From Allobosea sp. UNC402CLCol (GTDB taxonomy: Bacteria; Pseudomonadota; Alphaproteobacteria; Rhizobiales; Beijerinckiaceae): a stretch of DNA of 64,000 bases. The position numbers and the translations under genes were made by a program. The notes under the pieces are model-generated. The model was not told the origin of the DNA and did not search any database. It was given only the letters and a program-made list of their open reading frames with translations. This document shows positions 15,778 to 27,141 of the stretch, in pieces. The stretch is taken from assembly GCF_000745475.1 (NCBI RefSeq), contig NZ_JQJJ01000013.1, positions 248,001-312,000 on the forward strand, written 5' to 3'. The stretch's first letter is position 1, and every line of letters begins with the position of its first letter.

Positions 15778-18518
15778 GTCAGCGGCTCCAACCTGTCCTG
15801 CCGCGCCTCGCTGGGCATCCGGATCGTGAAGACCGCGCCCGTGCGGTCCTGCCGGTTGCCGGCCTTGATCGTGCCACCCATCGCCTCGACGAAACCGCGG
15901 CAGATGGAGAGGCCGAGCCCGGTGCCGGCGCGAACCTGGTCGCCCTTCCTGACCCGGTAGAAGCTGTCGAAGACGCGCTCCAGATCGGCGGGCGGCAGGC
16001 CCGGGCCTTCGTCGGCGACCTCGATGGCGACCGCGCCGTCATCCAGCCGGGCGCTGATCGCGATCGTACTGCCGGCCGGCGCGTATTTGGCGGCGTTGTC
16101 GACGAGGTTGAACAGCACCTGCTCGAACAGCACGGGATCGAGCCTGAGCATCGGCAAATCTTCGGGAAGCCCGGTCTCGACGCGATGGCCGGCGGTGATC
16201 TTCGCGGCGCGGCGCAGCGCGCTGCCGACCACCTCGGCCACATCCACCGGCGCCGCATTCGGCTCCATCGCGCCGGATTCGATCTTGGTCATGTCGAGCA
16301 GATTGGCGATGAAGCGGTTGAGACGTTCGGATTCGTCGATCACGGTCGCGAGCAGGGCCGCGCGGTCGTCCTCCGGCAAGGCGTTGCGATAGTCGCGCAA
16401 GGTGCCGGCGGCGCCCATGATCGAGGCCAGCGGCGTCTTGAGATCGTGCGAGATCGAGGTCAACAGCGCCGAGCGCAGGCGGTCGGCCTCGGCTGCGAGC
16501 CTGGCCCGGTCGACATCGGCGACGAGCTGGATGCGCTCGATGGCGACGGCTGCCTGATCGGCCAGCGCATCGAGCAGGCGCTGCTGCTCGGGCGTCAGCA
16601 GCGGGCCTTCCCGGTCGTCGTCGAGGCCGATCACGCCGACAGCGGTCCGCCCCGTGCGCAACGGCAGATAGAAGCGCTTCGCGCCGGGCAGCGTATCGGC
16701 GCCGCGCCCGGCCGGACGGTTATGCTCCCAGGCCCAGCGCGCCGCGGCGATATCGGCATCGACCAGCGTGTCGTCGGGCGGATAGCCGGCGCGGACCGCG
16801 AGAGAGCCCTCCTCGGGCATGAGGATCACGACGCGCACCCGCAGCATCGAGGCGATCTGGAAGGCGCTCGCCCAGAGCACGTCGTCGAGCGTGCCCGTGC
16901 CGGCGAGCTTCTTGGAGAAGAGATAGAGATCCTCCGTGGTGCGGGCGCGCTGGCGGGCGGCATCGGCCTGGCGCTGGACGCGCGCGGTGAGGTTGCTGGC
17001 GATCACCGCGACGAGCAGGAAGAAGGCCAGCGCGACCGCGTTCTCCGGGTCGTTGATCGTCAGGGTGTAGAGCGGGGGGATGAAGAAGAAATTCAGCGCC
17101 AGCGCGCTCAGGACCGAAGCGAGGAGCGCCGGCCAGAAGCCGCCGGTGACGGCCGAGATCAGCACGCTCATCAAGAAGACCAGCGCGATATTGCGAAGGT
17201 CCATGACCTGGCTGAGCAGTTCGGCGACGCCGAGCGCGATCGCAACCGAGACGAGCACGCCGAGATAGGGCCGCAGGCTGAACGGGCGCGGGCCGTCGGC
17301 TGCGAGCGGGCGGGCGTCCTTCTCGCCTTCCGCGACCGAGACGACATGCACGCTGATGTCGCCGGCGCGGCGGATCAGGTCATGCGAGACCGAGCCGCTG
17401 AACAGCTCGCGCCAGCGCGGCTTGGCCGGCTTGCCGACGACGATCTGCGTGACGTTGTTCGCCGCCGCATGGCGAATGATCTCGCCGGCAACGTCCTGTC
17501 CCGGCAGGGTGACCGCCTCGCCGCCGAGCTGCTCGGCGAGCCGCAACGCGCCGGCCACACGCGTCTTGGCCGCTTCCGTCAGCGCGGCGGCGCGCGGCGT
17601 CTCGACATAGAGCGCGCTCCAGGGCGCGCGCAGCCGGTCGGCCTGGCGCTTGGCGAGGCGGACCAGGGCAGCGGAGCCGGCACCGTCATCGATGCAGACG
17701 AGGATGCGGTCCCCTGCCGCCCAGGGGCCGGGGATCGCGTGCCTCTGCATATGGCTGAGCAGTTGCTCGTCGACCCGTTGCGCCGTGCGGCGCAACGCCA
17801 ATTCGCGCAGGGCCGTCAGGTTACCGGGCGAGAAGTAGTTCTCGATGGCGCGCCGAGCCGTATTGCCGAGATAGACCTTGCCCTCCTGGAGCCGCCTGAT
17901 CAGGTCGGCCGGGGTCAGGTCGATGACCTCGATGTCGTCGGCGCGGTCGAGAACCGAATCCGGCACGGTTTCGCGCACCCGGATGCGGGTGATCTGCGCG
18001 ACCACGTCGTTCAGGCTCTCGACATGCTGGATGTTCAGCGTGGTGTAGACGTCGATGCCCTGCGAGAGCAGTTCCTCGACATCGAGATGGCGCTTCGGAT
18101 GGCGGCTGCCGGGGACATTGGTGTGTGCGAGCTCGTCGACCAGCACGAGCGCCGGCCGCCGGGCCAGGATGGCATCGAGATCCATCTCCTCCAGCTCGCG
18201 GTCCTTGTAGTCGACGCTCCGGCGCGGGACGATCTCGAAGCCGTCAACCAGCCCTTGCGTCTCCTTGCGGCCATGGGTTTCGACGATGCCGATGACGACA
18301 TCGATGCCCTCGGCCTTCCGGGCCCTGCCGGAGGTCAGCATCTCATAGGTCTTGCCGACGCCCGGCGCCGCGCCGAGGAAGATCTTCAGGCGGCCGCGCC
18401 CCTCCCGCCGGGCGCTTTCGAGCAGCGCCTCGGGCGAGGGCCTGGCCCTGATCTCGCGATGATTCTCGGCGGTTGGCATGTCGGTATCGCGGGGCAATGG
18501 CGGATCGGGAGCCGCCAT
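15774..18518 (-). CDS. kdpD: K+-sensing histidine kinase KdpD
   Basis: 914 aa from the ATG at 18518. Domain order is full: KdpD N-terminal domain with Walker A GAAPGVGKT (about 49-57) and LVLVDELAHTN; a universal-stress-protein-like domain (ILVCIDDGAGSAALVRLAKR); four membrane spans; a GAF-like region; HisKA with SISHDLKTPLASI; and the ATPase domain (NLVDNAAKYAP, VADEGPGLP, GTGLGLSICRGFVEAMGG). It senses low K+ or high demand and phosphorylates KdpE. The chosen start lies 11 bases after kdpC and has a weak AAAGG site; an ATG at 18479 (MPTAENHREI) is the alternative. It precedes kdpE with a 4-base overlap. Confidence 0.95.
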   Translation of the reverse strand: MAAPDPPLPRDTDMPTAENHREIRARPSPEALLESARREGRGRLKIFLGAAPGVGKTYEMLTSGRARKAEGIDVVIGIVETHGRKETQGLVDGFEIVPRRSVDYKDRELEEMDLDAILARRPALVLVDELAHTNVPGSRHPKRHLDVEELLSQGIDVYTTLNIQHVESLNDVVAQITRIRVRETVPDSVLDRADDIEVIDLTPADLIRRLQEGKVYLGNTARRAIENYFSPGNLTALRELALRRTAQRVDEQLLSHMQRHAIPGPWAAGDRILVCIDDGAGSAALVRLAKRQADRLRAPWSALYVETPRAAALTEAAKTRVAGALRLAEQLGGEAVTLPGQDVAGEIIRHAAANNVTQIVVGKPAKPRWRELFSGSVSHDLIRRAGDISVHVVSVAEGEKDARPLAADGPRPFSLRPYLGVLVSVAIALGVAELLSQVMDLRNIALVFLMSVLISAVTGGFWPALLASVLSALALNFFFIPPLYTLTINDPENAVALAFFLLVAVIASNLTARVQRQADAARQRARTTEDLYLFSKKLAGTGTLDDVLWASAFQIASMLRVRVVILMPEEGSLAVRAGYPPDDTLVDADIAAARWAWEHNRPAGRGADTLPGAKRFYLPLRTGRTAVGVIGLDDDREGPLLTPEQQRLLDALADQAAVAIERIQLVADVDRARLAAEADRLRSALLTSISHDLKTPLASIMGAAGTLRDYRNALPEDDRAALLATVIDESERLNRFIANLLDMTKIESGAMEPNAAPVDVAEVVGSALRRAAKITAGHRVETGLPEDLPMLRLDPVLFEQVLFNLVDNAAKYAPAGSTIAISARLDDGAVAIEVADEGPGLPPADLERVFDSFYRVRKGDQVRAGTGLGLSICRGFVEAMGGTIKAGNRQDRTGAVFTIRMPSEARQDRLEPLT

Positions 18519-18528
18519 TGCCTTTGTG

Positions 18529-19134
18529 TCAGCGCGAAGCGGCGCCGTCGAGGGCGAGGTTGAGCGCGAGCACGTTGACGACGGGCTCGCCGAGGAAGCC
18601 GAGCTTGCGCGGCTCGACATGGGCGTCGACCAGCGCCTTGATGCCCGCAGGGTCGGCATTGCGCGCCTTGGCGACGCGCGCGACCTGGAAATAGGCGGCC
18701 TGCGGCGAGATATGCGGGTCGAGCCCGCTGCCCGAGGTCGTCACCAGATCCATCGGCACCGGCGCGCCGGGATTCTCGGCCTTGAGCTTCTCGGCATCCG
18801 CCTTGATGCGCTCGACCAGCTTCTGGCTGGTCGGGCCGAGATTGGAACCGCCGGAGCTCGCGGCATTATAGGGCGCGTCGATGGTCTTCGTGCTGTCGGC
18901 CGGATCGGTCGCGACCGTCGCCGAGGGGCGGCCGTGGAAATAGCGCTCGCCGGTGAAATTCTGGCCGATCAGGCTGGAGCCGATGATCTTGCCGTCCTTC
19001 TCGATCAGGCTGCCATTGGCCTGGCGTGGGAAGACGATCTGGGCGATGCCGGTCATCGCCAGCGGGTAGACGAGGCCGGTGATCGCCGTGAGGGCGAGGA
19101 TCATCACCAGAGCGGGGCGGATCTGCTTGAGCAT
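18529..19134 (-). CDS. kdpC: K+-transporting ATPase subunit KdpC
   Basis: 201 aa with one N-terminal membrane span ([20 protein letters not shown]) and a periplasmic domain. Family marks include [55 protein letters not shown] and [10 protein letters not shown]. KdpC is needed to assemble and stabilise the KdpFABC pump and raises its ATP affinity. It lies 12 bases after kdpB and 10 before kdpD on the same strand. Confidence 0.96.
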   Translation of the reverse strand: MLKQIRPALVMILALTAITGLVYPLAMTGIAQIVFPRQANGSLIEKDGKIIGSSLIGQNFTGERYFHGRPSATVATDPADSTKTIDAPYNAASSGGSNLGPTSQKLVERIKADAEKLKAENPGAPVPMDLVTTSGSGLDPHISPQAAYFQVARVAKARNADPAGIKALVDAHVEPRKLGFLGEPVVNVLALNLALDGAASR

Positions 19135-19146
19135 GGTGGCGGCTCC

Positions 19147-21210
19147 TTAGACGAGGTGCAGCGCGGTCACGGCCATGTCGATGGCCTTGATACCGATGAA
19201 GGGCACGACGAGCCCGCCGAGCCCGTAGACGAGCAGGTTGCGGCTAAGCAAAGCGCCGGCGCCGACGGCCCGGTACTTCACGCCCTTCAGCGCGAGCGGG
19301 ATCAGCGCGACGATGATCAGCGCGTTGAAGATGATGGCCGACAGGATGGCGCTCTGCGGCGTCTGCAAACCCATGATGTTGAGCGCGCCGAGCTGCGGGT
19401 AGAAGGCCAGGAACATCGCCGGGATGATGGCGAAGTACTTGGCGACGTCGTTGGCGATCGAGAAGGTTGTCAGGGCGCCGCGCGTCATCAGGAGCTGCTT
19501 GCCGATCTCGACGATCTCGATGAGCTTGGTCGGGTCCGAGTCGAGATCGACCATGTTGCCAGCCTCGCGCGCCGCGACCGTGCCGGTGTTCATGGCGACG
19601 CCGACATCGGCCTGCGCCAGCGCCGGCGCATCGTTGGTGCCGTCGCCGCACATGGCGACGAGCTTGCCCTTGGCCTGCTCCTCGCGGATCAAAGTGAGCT
19701 TGTTCTCCGGCGTGGCCTGGGCGAGGAAATCGTCGACGCCGGCCTCGGCCGCGATGGCGGCGGCGGTCATCGGATTGTCGCCAGTGATCATCACGGTGCG
19801 GATGCCCATGCGGCGCAGTTCCGCGAAGCGCTCGCGGACGCCGCCCTTGACGATGTCCTTGAGGTGGATGACGCCGAGCAGGCGCCCATCCTTCGCCACG
19901 GCGAGCGGCGTGCCGCCGGCCTTGGCGATCTCGGCGGCACTGGCCTGGACCTCGCGCACCACGCCGGCCGCGGGGCGTGCCCCTATAGCGCCGGCCTCGA
20001 CATGGTTCAGCACGGCATCGACGGCGCCCTTGCGGATCTGCGAGCCTTCGAGATCGACGCCGCTCATCCGGCTCTGCGCGGTAAAGGGCACGAAGCTGGC
20101 ATGGAGGGCGCCCATGTCACGGGCGCGGATGCCGTATTTCTCCTTGGCGAGCACGACGATCGAGCGGCCCTCCGGCGTCTCGTCGGCGAGCGAGGCGATC
20201 TGGGCAGCGTCCGCAAGCTCCTGCTCGCTGACGCCGGAGACCGGCTTGAACTCCGTCGCCTGGCGGTTGCCGAGCGTGATCGTGCCGGTCTTGTCGAGCA
20301 GAAGCGTGTCGACGTCGCCGGCGGCCTCGACGGCGCGGCCGGACATGGCGAGCACGTTGAAGCGCACCAGCCGGTCCATGCCGGCGATGCCGATGGCCGA
20401 GAGCAGCGCCCCGATGGTAGTCGGGATCAGCGTCACGAACAGCGCGACCAGCACCACGACCGGGATATAGCCCCCGGCATAGGCGGCGAAGCTCGGGATC
20501 GTCGCGGTGGCGAGCACGAAGATCAGCGTCATGCCGGCGAGCAGGATGTTGAGCGCGATCTCGTTGGGCGTCTTCTGGCGCTCGGCGCCTTCGACCAGCG
20601 CGATCATGCGATCGATGAAGGTCGAGCCGGCGGCCGCGGTGATGCGCACGCGGATCCAGTCGGAGAGCACCTGCGTGCCGCCGGTCACGGCGGAGCGGTC
20701 GCCGCCGGATTCGCGGATGACGGGCGCGGATTCGCCGGTGATCGCGGCCTCGTTCACCGAGGCGACGCCCTCAATGACCTCGCCATCCGAGGGGATGATG
20801 TCGCCGGCCTCGACCAGCACGACATCGCCGACCTTGAGCGAGGTGCCGGGCACGAGCCGGAACTGGCTGCGATCCTCGCCCGAAAGCAGCTTGGCCTGCG
20901 TTTCCGCGCGGGTCTTGCGCAACGAATCCGCCTGCGCCTTGCCTCGCCCTTCCGCGACCGCTTCCGCGAAATTGGCGAAGAGCACGGTGAACCACAGCCA
21001 GATCACGATCTGGAAGGAAAAGCCGAGATGGCTGCCGCCGGTGACGAGGTCCCGGAGGAAAAGGATGGTGGTGAGCAGCGACACCACGGCGACGACGAAC
21101 ATCACCGGATTGCGGGCGAGGCTGCGCGGATCGAGCTTGCGGAGGGCGTCGCCCAGCGCCGGCACGAGGATGCGGGCGTCGATCAGGCTCGCGGATTTGG
21201 ACTGGCTCAT
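19147..21210 (-). CDS. kdpB: K+-transporting P-type ATPase subunit KdpB
   Basis: 687 aa P-type ATPase catalytic subunit. The phosphorylated Asp is in [39 protein letters not shown] marks the actuator domain, and [20 protein letters not shown] with [18 protein letters not shown] the P-domain hinge. Around seven membrane helices are visible. It hydrolyses ATP to drive K+ uptake through KdpA at micromolar K+. The start [14 protein letters not shown] at 21210 lies 30 bases after the 58-aa microprotein gene that separates it from kdpA. Confidence 0.97.
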   Translation of the reverse strand: MSQSKSASLIDARILVPALGDALRKLDPRSLARNPVMFVVAVVSLLTTILFLRDLVTGGSHLGFSFQIVIWLWFTVLFANFAEAVAEGRGKAQADSLRKTRAETQAKLLSGEDRSQFRLVPGTSLKVGDVVLVEAGDIIPSDGEVIEGVASVNEAAITGESAPVIRESGGDRSAVTGGTQVLSDWIRVRITAAAGSTFIDRMIALVEGAERQKTPNEIALNILLAGMTLIFVLATATIPSFAAYAGGYIPVVVLVALFVTLIPTTIGALLSAIGIAGMDRLVRFNVLAMSGRAVEAAGDVDTLLLDKTGTITLGNRQATEFKPVSGVSEQELADAAQIASLADETPEGRSIVVLAKEKYGIRARDMGALHASFVPFTAQSRMSGVDLEGSQIRKGAVDAVLNHVEAGAIGARPAAGVVREVQASAAEIAKAGGTPLAVAKDGRLLGVIHLKDIVKGGVRERFAELRRMGIRTVMITGDNPMTAAAIAAEAGVDDFLAQATPENKLTLIREEQAKGKLVAMCGDGTNDAPALAQADVGVAMNTGTVAAREAGNMVDLDSDPTKLIEIVEIGKQLLMTRGALTTFSIANDVAKYFAIIPAMFLAFYPQLGALNIMGLQTPQSAILSAIIFNALIIVALIPLALKGVKYRAVGAGALLSRNLLVYGLGGLVVPFIGIKAIDMAVTALHLV

Positions 21211-21240
21211 GAGAGACTCCAGCGAAGAAGGGGCTGCCGG

Positions 21241-21417
21241 TTAGGCGCCGGCAAGCAGCGCGGCCAGCGCCCGGGCGACCAGCACGAAGAGCGCGAGCCC
21301 GGCCGTGACGGCGAGGATGAGGGTGGAAGGGCGTGGCCCTGCCTTGCCGGCTCCCGCGCCGTCGGCACGGTGGGGCGGCAGGGCATCACGGCGCAGATTG
21401 CGAAGACAGCTCGACAT
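21241..21417 (-). CDS. 58-aa single-span microprotein between kdpA and kdpB
   Basis: A 59-codon frame (ATG 21415-21417, TAA 21241-21243) fills the kdpA-kdpB gap. The protein has a basic N-terminal half (MSSCLRNLRRDALPPHR...) and one strongly hydrophobic helix, about residues 31-56 (TLILAVTAGLALFVLVARAL). A perfect AGGAGG site overlaps the kdpA stop codon five bases before the ATG, which strongly supports translation. kdpA and kdpB are usually adjacent, so an extra coding unit here is uncommon in the operons I know. Topology would be N-in by the positive-inside rule. A small accessory subunit of the KdpFABC complex is likely (inference); no family is recognised. Confidence 0.75.
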   Translation of the reverse strand: MSSCLRNLRRDALPPHRADGAGAGKAGPRPSTLILAVTAGLALFVLVARALAALLAGA

Positions 21418-21427
21418 GGCAGCCTCC

Positions 21428-23131
21428 TCAGAAGCTCTGCCCGGCGAGCATCGCCAGATGCTCGACGATCGGGCCGACCGCCAGCGCCGGGAAGAAGGTC
21501 AGGCCGCCGACGATCACGATGACGCCGACGAGGAGCCCGACGAAGAGCGGGCCGTCCGTCGGGAAGGTGCCGGCGGAGGCGGGCACCGACTTCTTCGCGG
21601 CGAGCGAGCCGGCGATGGCGAGCGCCGGGACGATGACCAGGAAGCGCCCGACCAGCATGGTGATGCCCAGGGTGAGGTTGTACCAGAGCGTGTTGGCCGA
21701 GAGGCTGGCGAAGGCCGAGCCGTTGTTCGCCGCCGCCGAGGTGTAGGCGTAAAGGATCTCGGAGAAGCCGTGCGGCCCGCTATTGCCGACGCTGGCGACG
21801 GCGCCCGGCAACACCGCGGAGATGGCGGTGAAGGTCAGCATGCCAGCCGGCAGGCACAGCACGGCGAGCATCGCCATCTTGACCTCCTTGGCCTCGATCT
21901 TCTTGCCGAGATATTCCGGCGTGCGGCCGACCATCAGCCCGGCGACGAAGATCGCCAGCACGACGAAGAGCACGATGCCGTAGAAGCCGGCGCCGACGCC
22001 ACCGACGATGACCTCGCCGAGCTCCATGTTGATCAGCGGGATCAGGCCGCCGAGCGCGGTGAAGCTGCCATGCATGGCATTGACCGCGCCGCAGGAGGCC
22101 GCGGTGGTGACGACCGCGAAGAGCGCCGAGAGCGGAATGCCGAAGCGGATTTCCTTGCCCTCGAGATTGCCGCCCTGCAGGCCGAGCGCCTGGACGAGCG
22201 GGTTGCCGGCGGCCTCGGCCCAGTAGCAGACGATGACGCCAGCGATGAACAGCGTGCCCATCGCGGCGAGGATCGCCCAGCCCTGGCGCTCATTGCCGAC
22301 CATGCGGCCGAAGACATTGGTGAGGGCCGCGCCGATCGCGAAGATCGAGACCATCTGGAGCATGTTCGAGATGGCGTCGGGATTCTCGAAGGGATGGGCG
22401 GCATTGGCGTTGAAGAAGCCGCCGCCATTGGTGCCGAGCATCTTGATCGCGACCTGCGAGGCGACGGGGCCGCGCGCGATCGTCTGCTGCGCGCCTTCGA
22501 GCGTCGTCGCCGTGACGGCGGCGTCGAGTGTCTGAGGCATGCCCAGCGCGACATAGGCCAGCGTCAGCACCACGCAGAGCGGCAGGAGGACGTAGAGGAT
22601 GGCGCGGGTCAGATCGACCCAGAAGCTGCCGACCGTCTTGGCCGAGGCGCGGGCGAAGCCGCGAATCAGCGCCACCGCGATCGCGATGCCGGTCGCCGCC
22701 GAAACGAAGTTCTGCACGGTGAGGCCGAGCATCTGCGTCAGATAGGACATCGTGCTCTCGCCGCCGTAGTTCTGCCAGTTCGTGTTGGTCACGAAGCTCA
22801 CGGCGGTGTTGAAGGCGAGATCGGGGGCGACCGTCGCCATGCCGTCCGGGTTCAGCGGCAACCCAGCCTGGACGCGCTGCAGCCCGTAGAGCAGCAACAG
22901 GCCGGCGAGGTTGAACAGCAGCAGCGCGACGGCGTAGCCGCTCCAATGCTGCTCCTCGCGCCCATGCGTGCCGGCCAAGGCATAAAGCCCGCGTTCGACC
23001 GGCGCGAACAGCGGCGAGAGGACAGTGCGCTCGCCGTTGAAGACGCGCGTCATATAGCCGCCGAGCGGCTTGGTCAGCGCGACGACGAGCGCGCAGAAGA
23101 CGAGGATCTGGATCCAGCCGTAGAGAGTCAT
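21428..23131 (-). CDS. kdpA: K+-transporting ATPase channel-like subunit KdpA
   Basis: 567 aa, ten or so membrane helices, a superfamily-of-K-transporters (Trk/Ktr-like) channel subunit. Selectivity-filter-like segments are visible: [55 protein letters not shown] and AAANNGSAF, the four Gly-containing pore loops expected. KdpA binds and passes K+ while KdpB supplies energy. The start [12 protein letters not shown] matches other KdpA proteins. kdpF lies 30 bases upstream; the 58-aa microprotein gene starts 10 bases downstream. Confidence 0.97.
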   Translation of the reverse strand: MTLYGWIQILVFCALVVALTKPLGGYMTRVFNGERTVLSPLFAPVERGLYALAGTHGREEQHWSGYAVALLLFNLAGLLLLYGLQRVQAGLPLNPDGMATVAPDLAFNTAVSFVTNTNWQNYGGESTMSYLTQMLGLTVQNFVSAATGIAIAVALIRGFARASAKTVGSFWVDLTRAILYVLLPLCVVLTLAYVALGMPQTLDAAVTATTLEGAQQTIARGPVASQVAIKMLGTNGGGFFNANAAHPFENPDAISNMLQMVSIFAIGAALTNVFGRMVGNERQGWAILAAMGTLFIAGVIVCYWAEAAGNPLVQALGLQGGNLEGKEIRFGIPLSALFAVVTTAASCGAVNAMHGSFTALGGLIPLINMELGEVIVGGVGAGFYGIVLFVVLAIFVAGLMVGRTPEYLGKKIEAKEVKMAMLAVLCLPAGMLTFTAISAVLPGAVASVGNSGPHGFSEILYAYTSAAANNGSAFASLSANTLWYNLTLGITMLVGRFLVIVPALAIAGSLAAKKSVPASAGTFPTDGPLFVGLLVGVIVIVGGLTFFPALAVGPIVEHLAMLAGQSF

Positions 23132-23161
23132 GGCAAAAGCTTCCGGTGGCGCCGAGCGCGG

Positions 23162-23251
23162 TCAGAACCGCTCGGGGCGGAGCAGCGCATAGGTGAGGTA
23201 GACCAGCAGAATCGCGGTCACGGCCCCACCGAGGAGGTAGTCGAGGATCAT
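23162..23251 (-). CDS. kdpF: KdpF, small subunit of the Kdp K+ pump
   Basis: 29 aa, ATG at 23249-23251 and TGA at 23162-23164. The sequence begins MILDYLLGGAVTAILLVYL and ends LLRPERF, the standard KdpF pattern: one membrane helix closed by L-x-x-PE-R/K-F. KdpF sits at the KdpA-KdpB interface and stabilises the complex, probably with lipid. It lies directly upstream of kdpA. Confidence 0.92.
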   Translation of the reverse strand: MILDYLLGGAVTAILLVYLTYALLRPERF

Positions 23252-23267
23252 GGCGCGGTTCCCCGAC

Positions 23268-23348
23268 TCAAAGTGCGTCGCAGGCGGCGACATAGGCGAG
23301 GGAGGCGGCGAAGAAGGCCAGGCCCAGCCCGATCATGACGATATCCAT
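23268..23348 (-). CDS. 26-aa membrane microprotein, first gene of the kdp operon
   Basis: A 27-codon frame, ATG 23346-23348 and TGA 23268-23270, starts MDIVMIGLGLAFFAASLAYV and ends AACDAL. It is one hydrophobic helix with a short polar C-terminus. Small proteins of this look precede kdpF in other proteobacterial kdp operons as far as I recall, usually unannotated. An AAAGGG site lies about nine bases before the ATG. It is 16 bases ahead of kdpF and downstream of the likely kdp promoter. It may be a second KdpF-like stabilising helix or a leader peptide; no function is known to me. Confidence 0.65.
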   Translation of the reverse strand: MDIVMIGLGLAFFAASLAYVAACDAL

Positions 23349-23499
23349 TGCCGTGGTCCCTTTGGCCGAGGCATTGCGGGCGAACCCCGGCTGCCGCCGC
23401 GCCTGCTTTCCAGCGGAAAGGGGCGTGGGCAGACGGATCGACCGTGCAGGGGATTATCGTGAGGCCGGCATAGCCGTTCGAGACGGGCGGGCGCGTCTC

Positions 23500-23521
23500 A
23501 ATATAGGAATCTTATAGGAAT
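23500..23521 (-). promoter_or_regulatory. candidate kdp promoter with tandem KdpE-type repeat
   Basis: TATAGGAAT occurs twice, at 23502-23510 and 23513-23521, an 11-bp period (one helical turn), which suits a dimeric OmpR-family regulator. On the minus strand a TATATT -10 box (23500-23505) overlaps the nearer repeat, while the -35 position (CCGCGG) is poor, as expected of an activator-dependent promoter. Transcription would start near 23493, leaving about 145 bases of leader before the first kdp microprotein. This A/T-rich patch stands out in its GC-rich surroundings. The rest of 23349-23705 shows no gene. Confidence 0.45.
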
Positions 23522-23705
23522 TCCGCGGCTCGCCATGCGCAAGAGGCCCGCCGGGCGCCGGCATCGGCCGATACGTCCCGAGCCGGGCACGATCGTCCGC
23601 GTGGAGCAGACCCTCCGCATCATCCCTATCGAAAGGCGATGCGCGCGGTATGATGAGCGCCATCTGTCGCACGATCCCAGACAGTCCCTTGCGAGGCGGT
23701 GCAAC

Positions 23706-23912
23706 ATGAAGAAGCTTTTCGCAGTCGCGTGCTGCCTGCTCCTGACGGGGTGCGGAGGGTTCGTGTTCCCCGGCCCGGAGCAGAGCGCTCCGATGGAGTG
23801 GGGAGGCCAACCCCAGGTGCCTCAAGGCGCCAACGACTTTCAGCCATCCCGTGCCGACAATCAGATGACCTCGTCCTGCACGATGAGGGGGCAGGGCGTC
23901 GTTTGCAGGTGA
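23706..23912 (+). CDS. small lipoprotein
   Basis: 68 aa. MKKLFAVACCLLLTGCGGFVF is a type II signal peptide with lipobox LLTGC (modified Cys near residue 16). The mature 50-residue chain is Pro/Gln-rich with two further Cys close to the C-terminus (SSCTMRGQGVVCR). A GAGGCGG ribosome-binding site precedes the ATG; the open frame upstream to 23535 is not supported. It is divergent from the kdp operon. Function unknown. The 240 bases that follow hold no gene. Confidence 0.7.
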   Translation: MKKLFAVACCLLLTGCGGFVFPGPEQSAPMEWGGQPQVPQGANDFQPSRADNQMTSSCTMRGQGVVCR

Positions 23913-24094
23913 GGCGCCTGCGAAACCGTCGCGGGGCAATGATGCCGCGACCGCGCAGACGGGTCGATACCGCCGCGGAGCTGGGCCTTGGCCGAATCAC
24001 GCTTGGCGCGAGCGCTCTTCAGGCCGATCTAGGATAGGGACGATCGTCCTGGCTCCCAGTGGCGGCCTGCGAACGCTCCTGACACGAGGACAGC

Positions 24095-24121
24095 AAAAAA
24101 CCGGCCTTTGCGGGGCCGGTT
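24095..24121 (-). terminator. intrinsic terminator of the tRNA-Ala gene
   Basis: Read on the minus strand, AACCGGCC (24114-24121) and GGCCGGTT (24099-24106) form a perfect 8-bp stem with a 7-base loop, followed by a run of T. It lies about 33 bases downstream of the tRNA 3' end. This is a textbook rho-independent terminator. Confidence 0.85.
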
Positions 24122-24154
24122 GCGGTGATCTGCGGTCTTCCGTGAAGGAGGAGA

Positions 24155-24230
<76 letters not shown>

Positions 24231-24397
24231 ACACGAGACGACCGAGTTGGGATCGGCCGTCAATCGGACTTTATTCAAACCGCCTCGGCGGTTCCGTCCG
24301 GGCCGCCTGCCGGCGACGCAGCGCTCTATAGGCGGCCCGGGCTGAAGACACAAGCGCCTAATGTCGCCTTGCCGTCATCTTTTTTGAAGGCTGTGGA

Positions 24398-24802
24398 TCA
24401 GTTGTCCTCGTCGCCCTCGATGTCGCCGTCGATCAGATCGGAAACATCGTCGTCGCCTTCCTCGTCCTCTTCCAGGAAGGTGTCGTCATCGTCGTCGGCG
24501 ACGATGTCGTCCTCGACCTCGATGTCATCCTCGCTGGTGACGACGACGTCCTTCTCGCTCGCCTCGGCGTCGGCATCCTCGAGCGAGACGAGCTCGACCG
24601 CGCCATCGGCGACCTCGACCTCGTCCTCATCCTCTGCCGGCTTCGCCGCCACGGCCGCAGCCGCCTTGGCCTGCGGCTCGAACATCGCGCGCGGATACGC
24701 CTGCCCGGTATAGGGGGAGACGATAGGGTCCTTGTTCAAATCGTAGAACTTGCGACCCGTGACCGGGCAAACGCGCTTCGTTCCGAGTTCCGGTTTCGCC
24801 AC
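24398..24802 (-). CDS. TIGR02300-family FYDLN-motif acidic protein
   Basis: 134 aa. The first 45 residues contain the conserved MAKPELGTKRVCPVTGRKFYDLNKDP and SPYTGQAYPR blocks that define the alphaproteobacterial FYDLN_acid family. The remainder is a very acidic low-complexity tail of Asp and Glu runs, ending EGDEDN, with no positive patches. Function is unknown; the small N-terminal Cys-containing module looks like half a zinc ribbon. It is divergent from aroA, a common arrangement in Hyphomicrobiales. The shared gap of about 225 bases to aroA shows no other gene. Confidence 0.88.
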   Translation of the reverse strand: MAKPELGTKRVCPVTGRKFYDLNKDPIVSPYTGQAYPRAMFEPQAKAAAAVAAKPAEDEDEVEVADGAVELVSLEDADAEASEKDVVVTSEDDIEVEDDIVADDDDDTFLEEDEEGDDDVSDLIDGDIEGDEDN

Positions 24803-24852
24803 TGCGTCGGACCTTCAACCATCATGTTCTGAAAAGCAGGCGCGTCCGTTAA

Positions 24853-27017
<2,165 letters not shown>

Positions 27018-27141
27018 GGCGCTTTCCCGCTCGTTCTCGCGAGATTGCTATCTAAACAGGCCTGAAAGCCGGCTTTTCAGCCTTGGCCTCGTCGAGAAGC
27101 CGGCGCACACTCACCACCGCGACGGGATGGCGGAGGTGGCG

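Noticed and set aside
15768..18563. Long plus-strand open frame across kdpD
   Set aside because: Shadow of kdpD; no ribosome-binding site, and composition typical of antisense frames.
18478..21522. Very long plus-strand open frame (over 1000 codons) across kdpC-kdpB
   Set aside because: It is antisense to clear kdp genes, is rich in Arg/Asp/Gly/His from GC-rich complement bias and matches no family.
27068..27104. Inverted repeat GCCGGCTT/AAGCCGGC after cmk
   Set aside because: Stem of 8 bp with a 21-base loop and no T-run; too weak to call a terminator or riboswitch.
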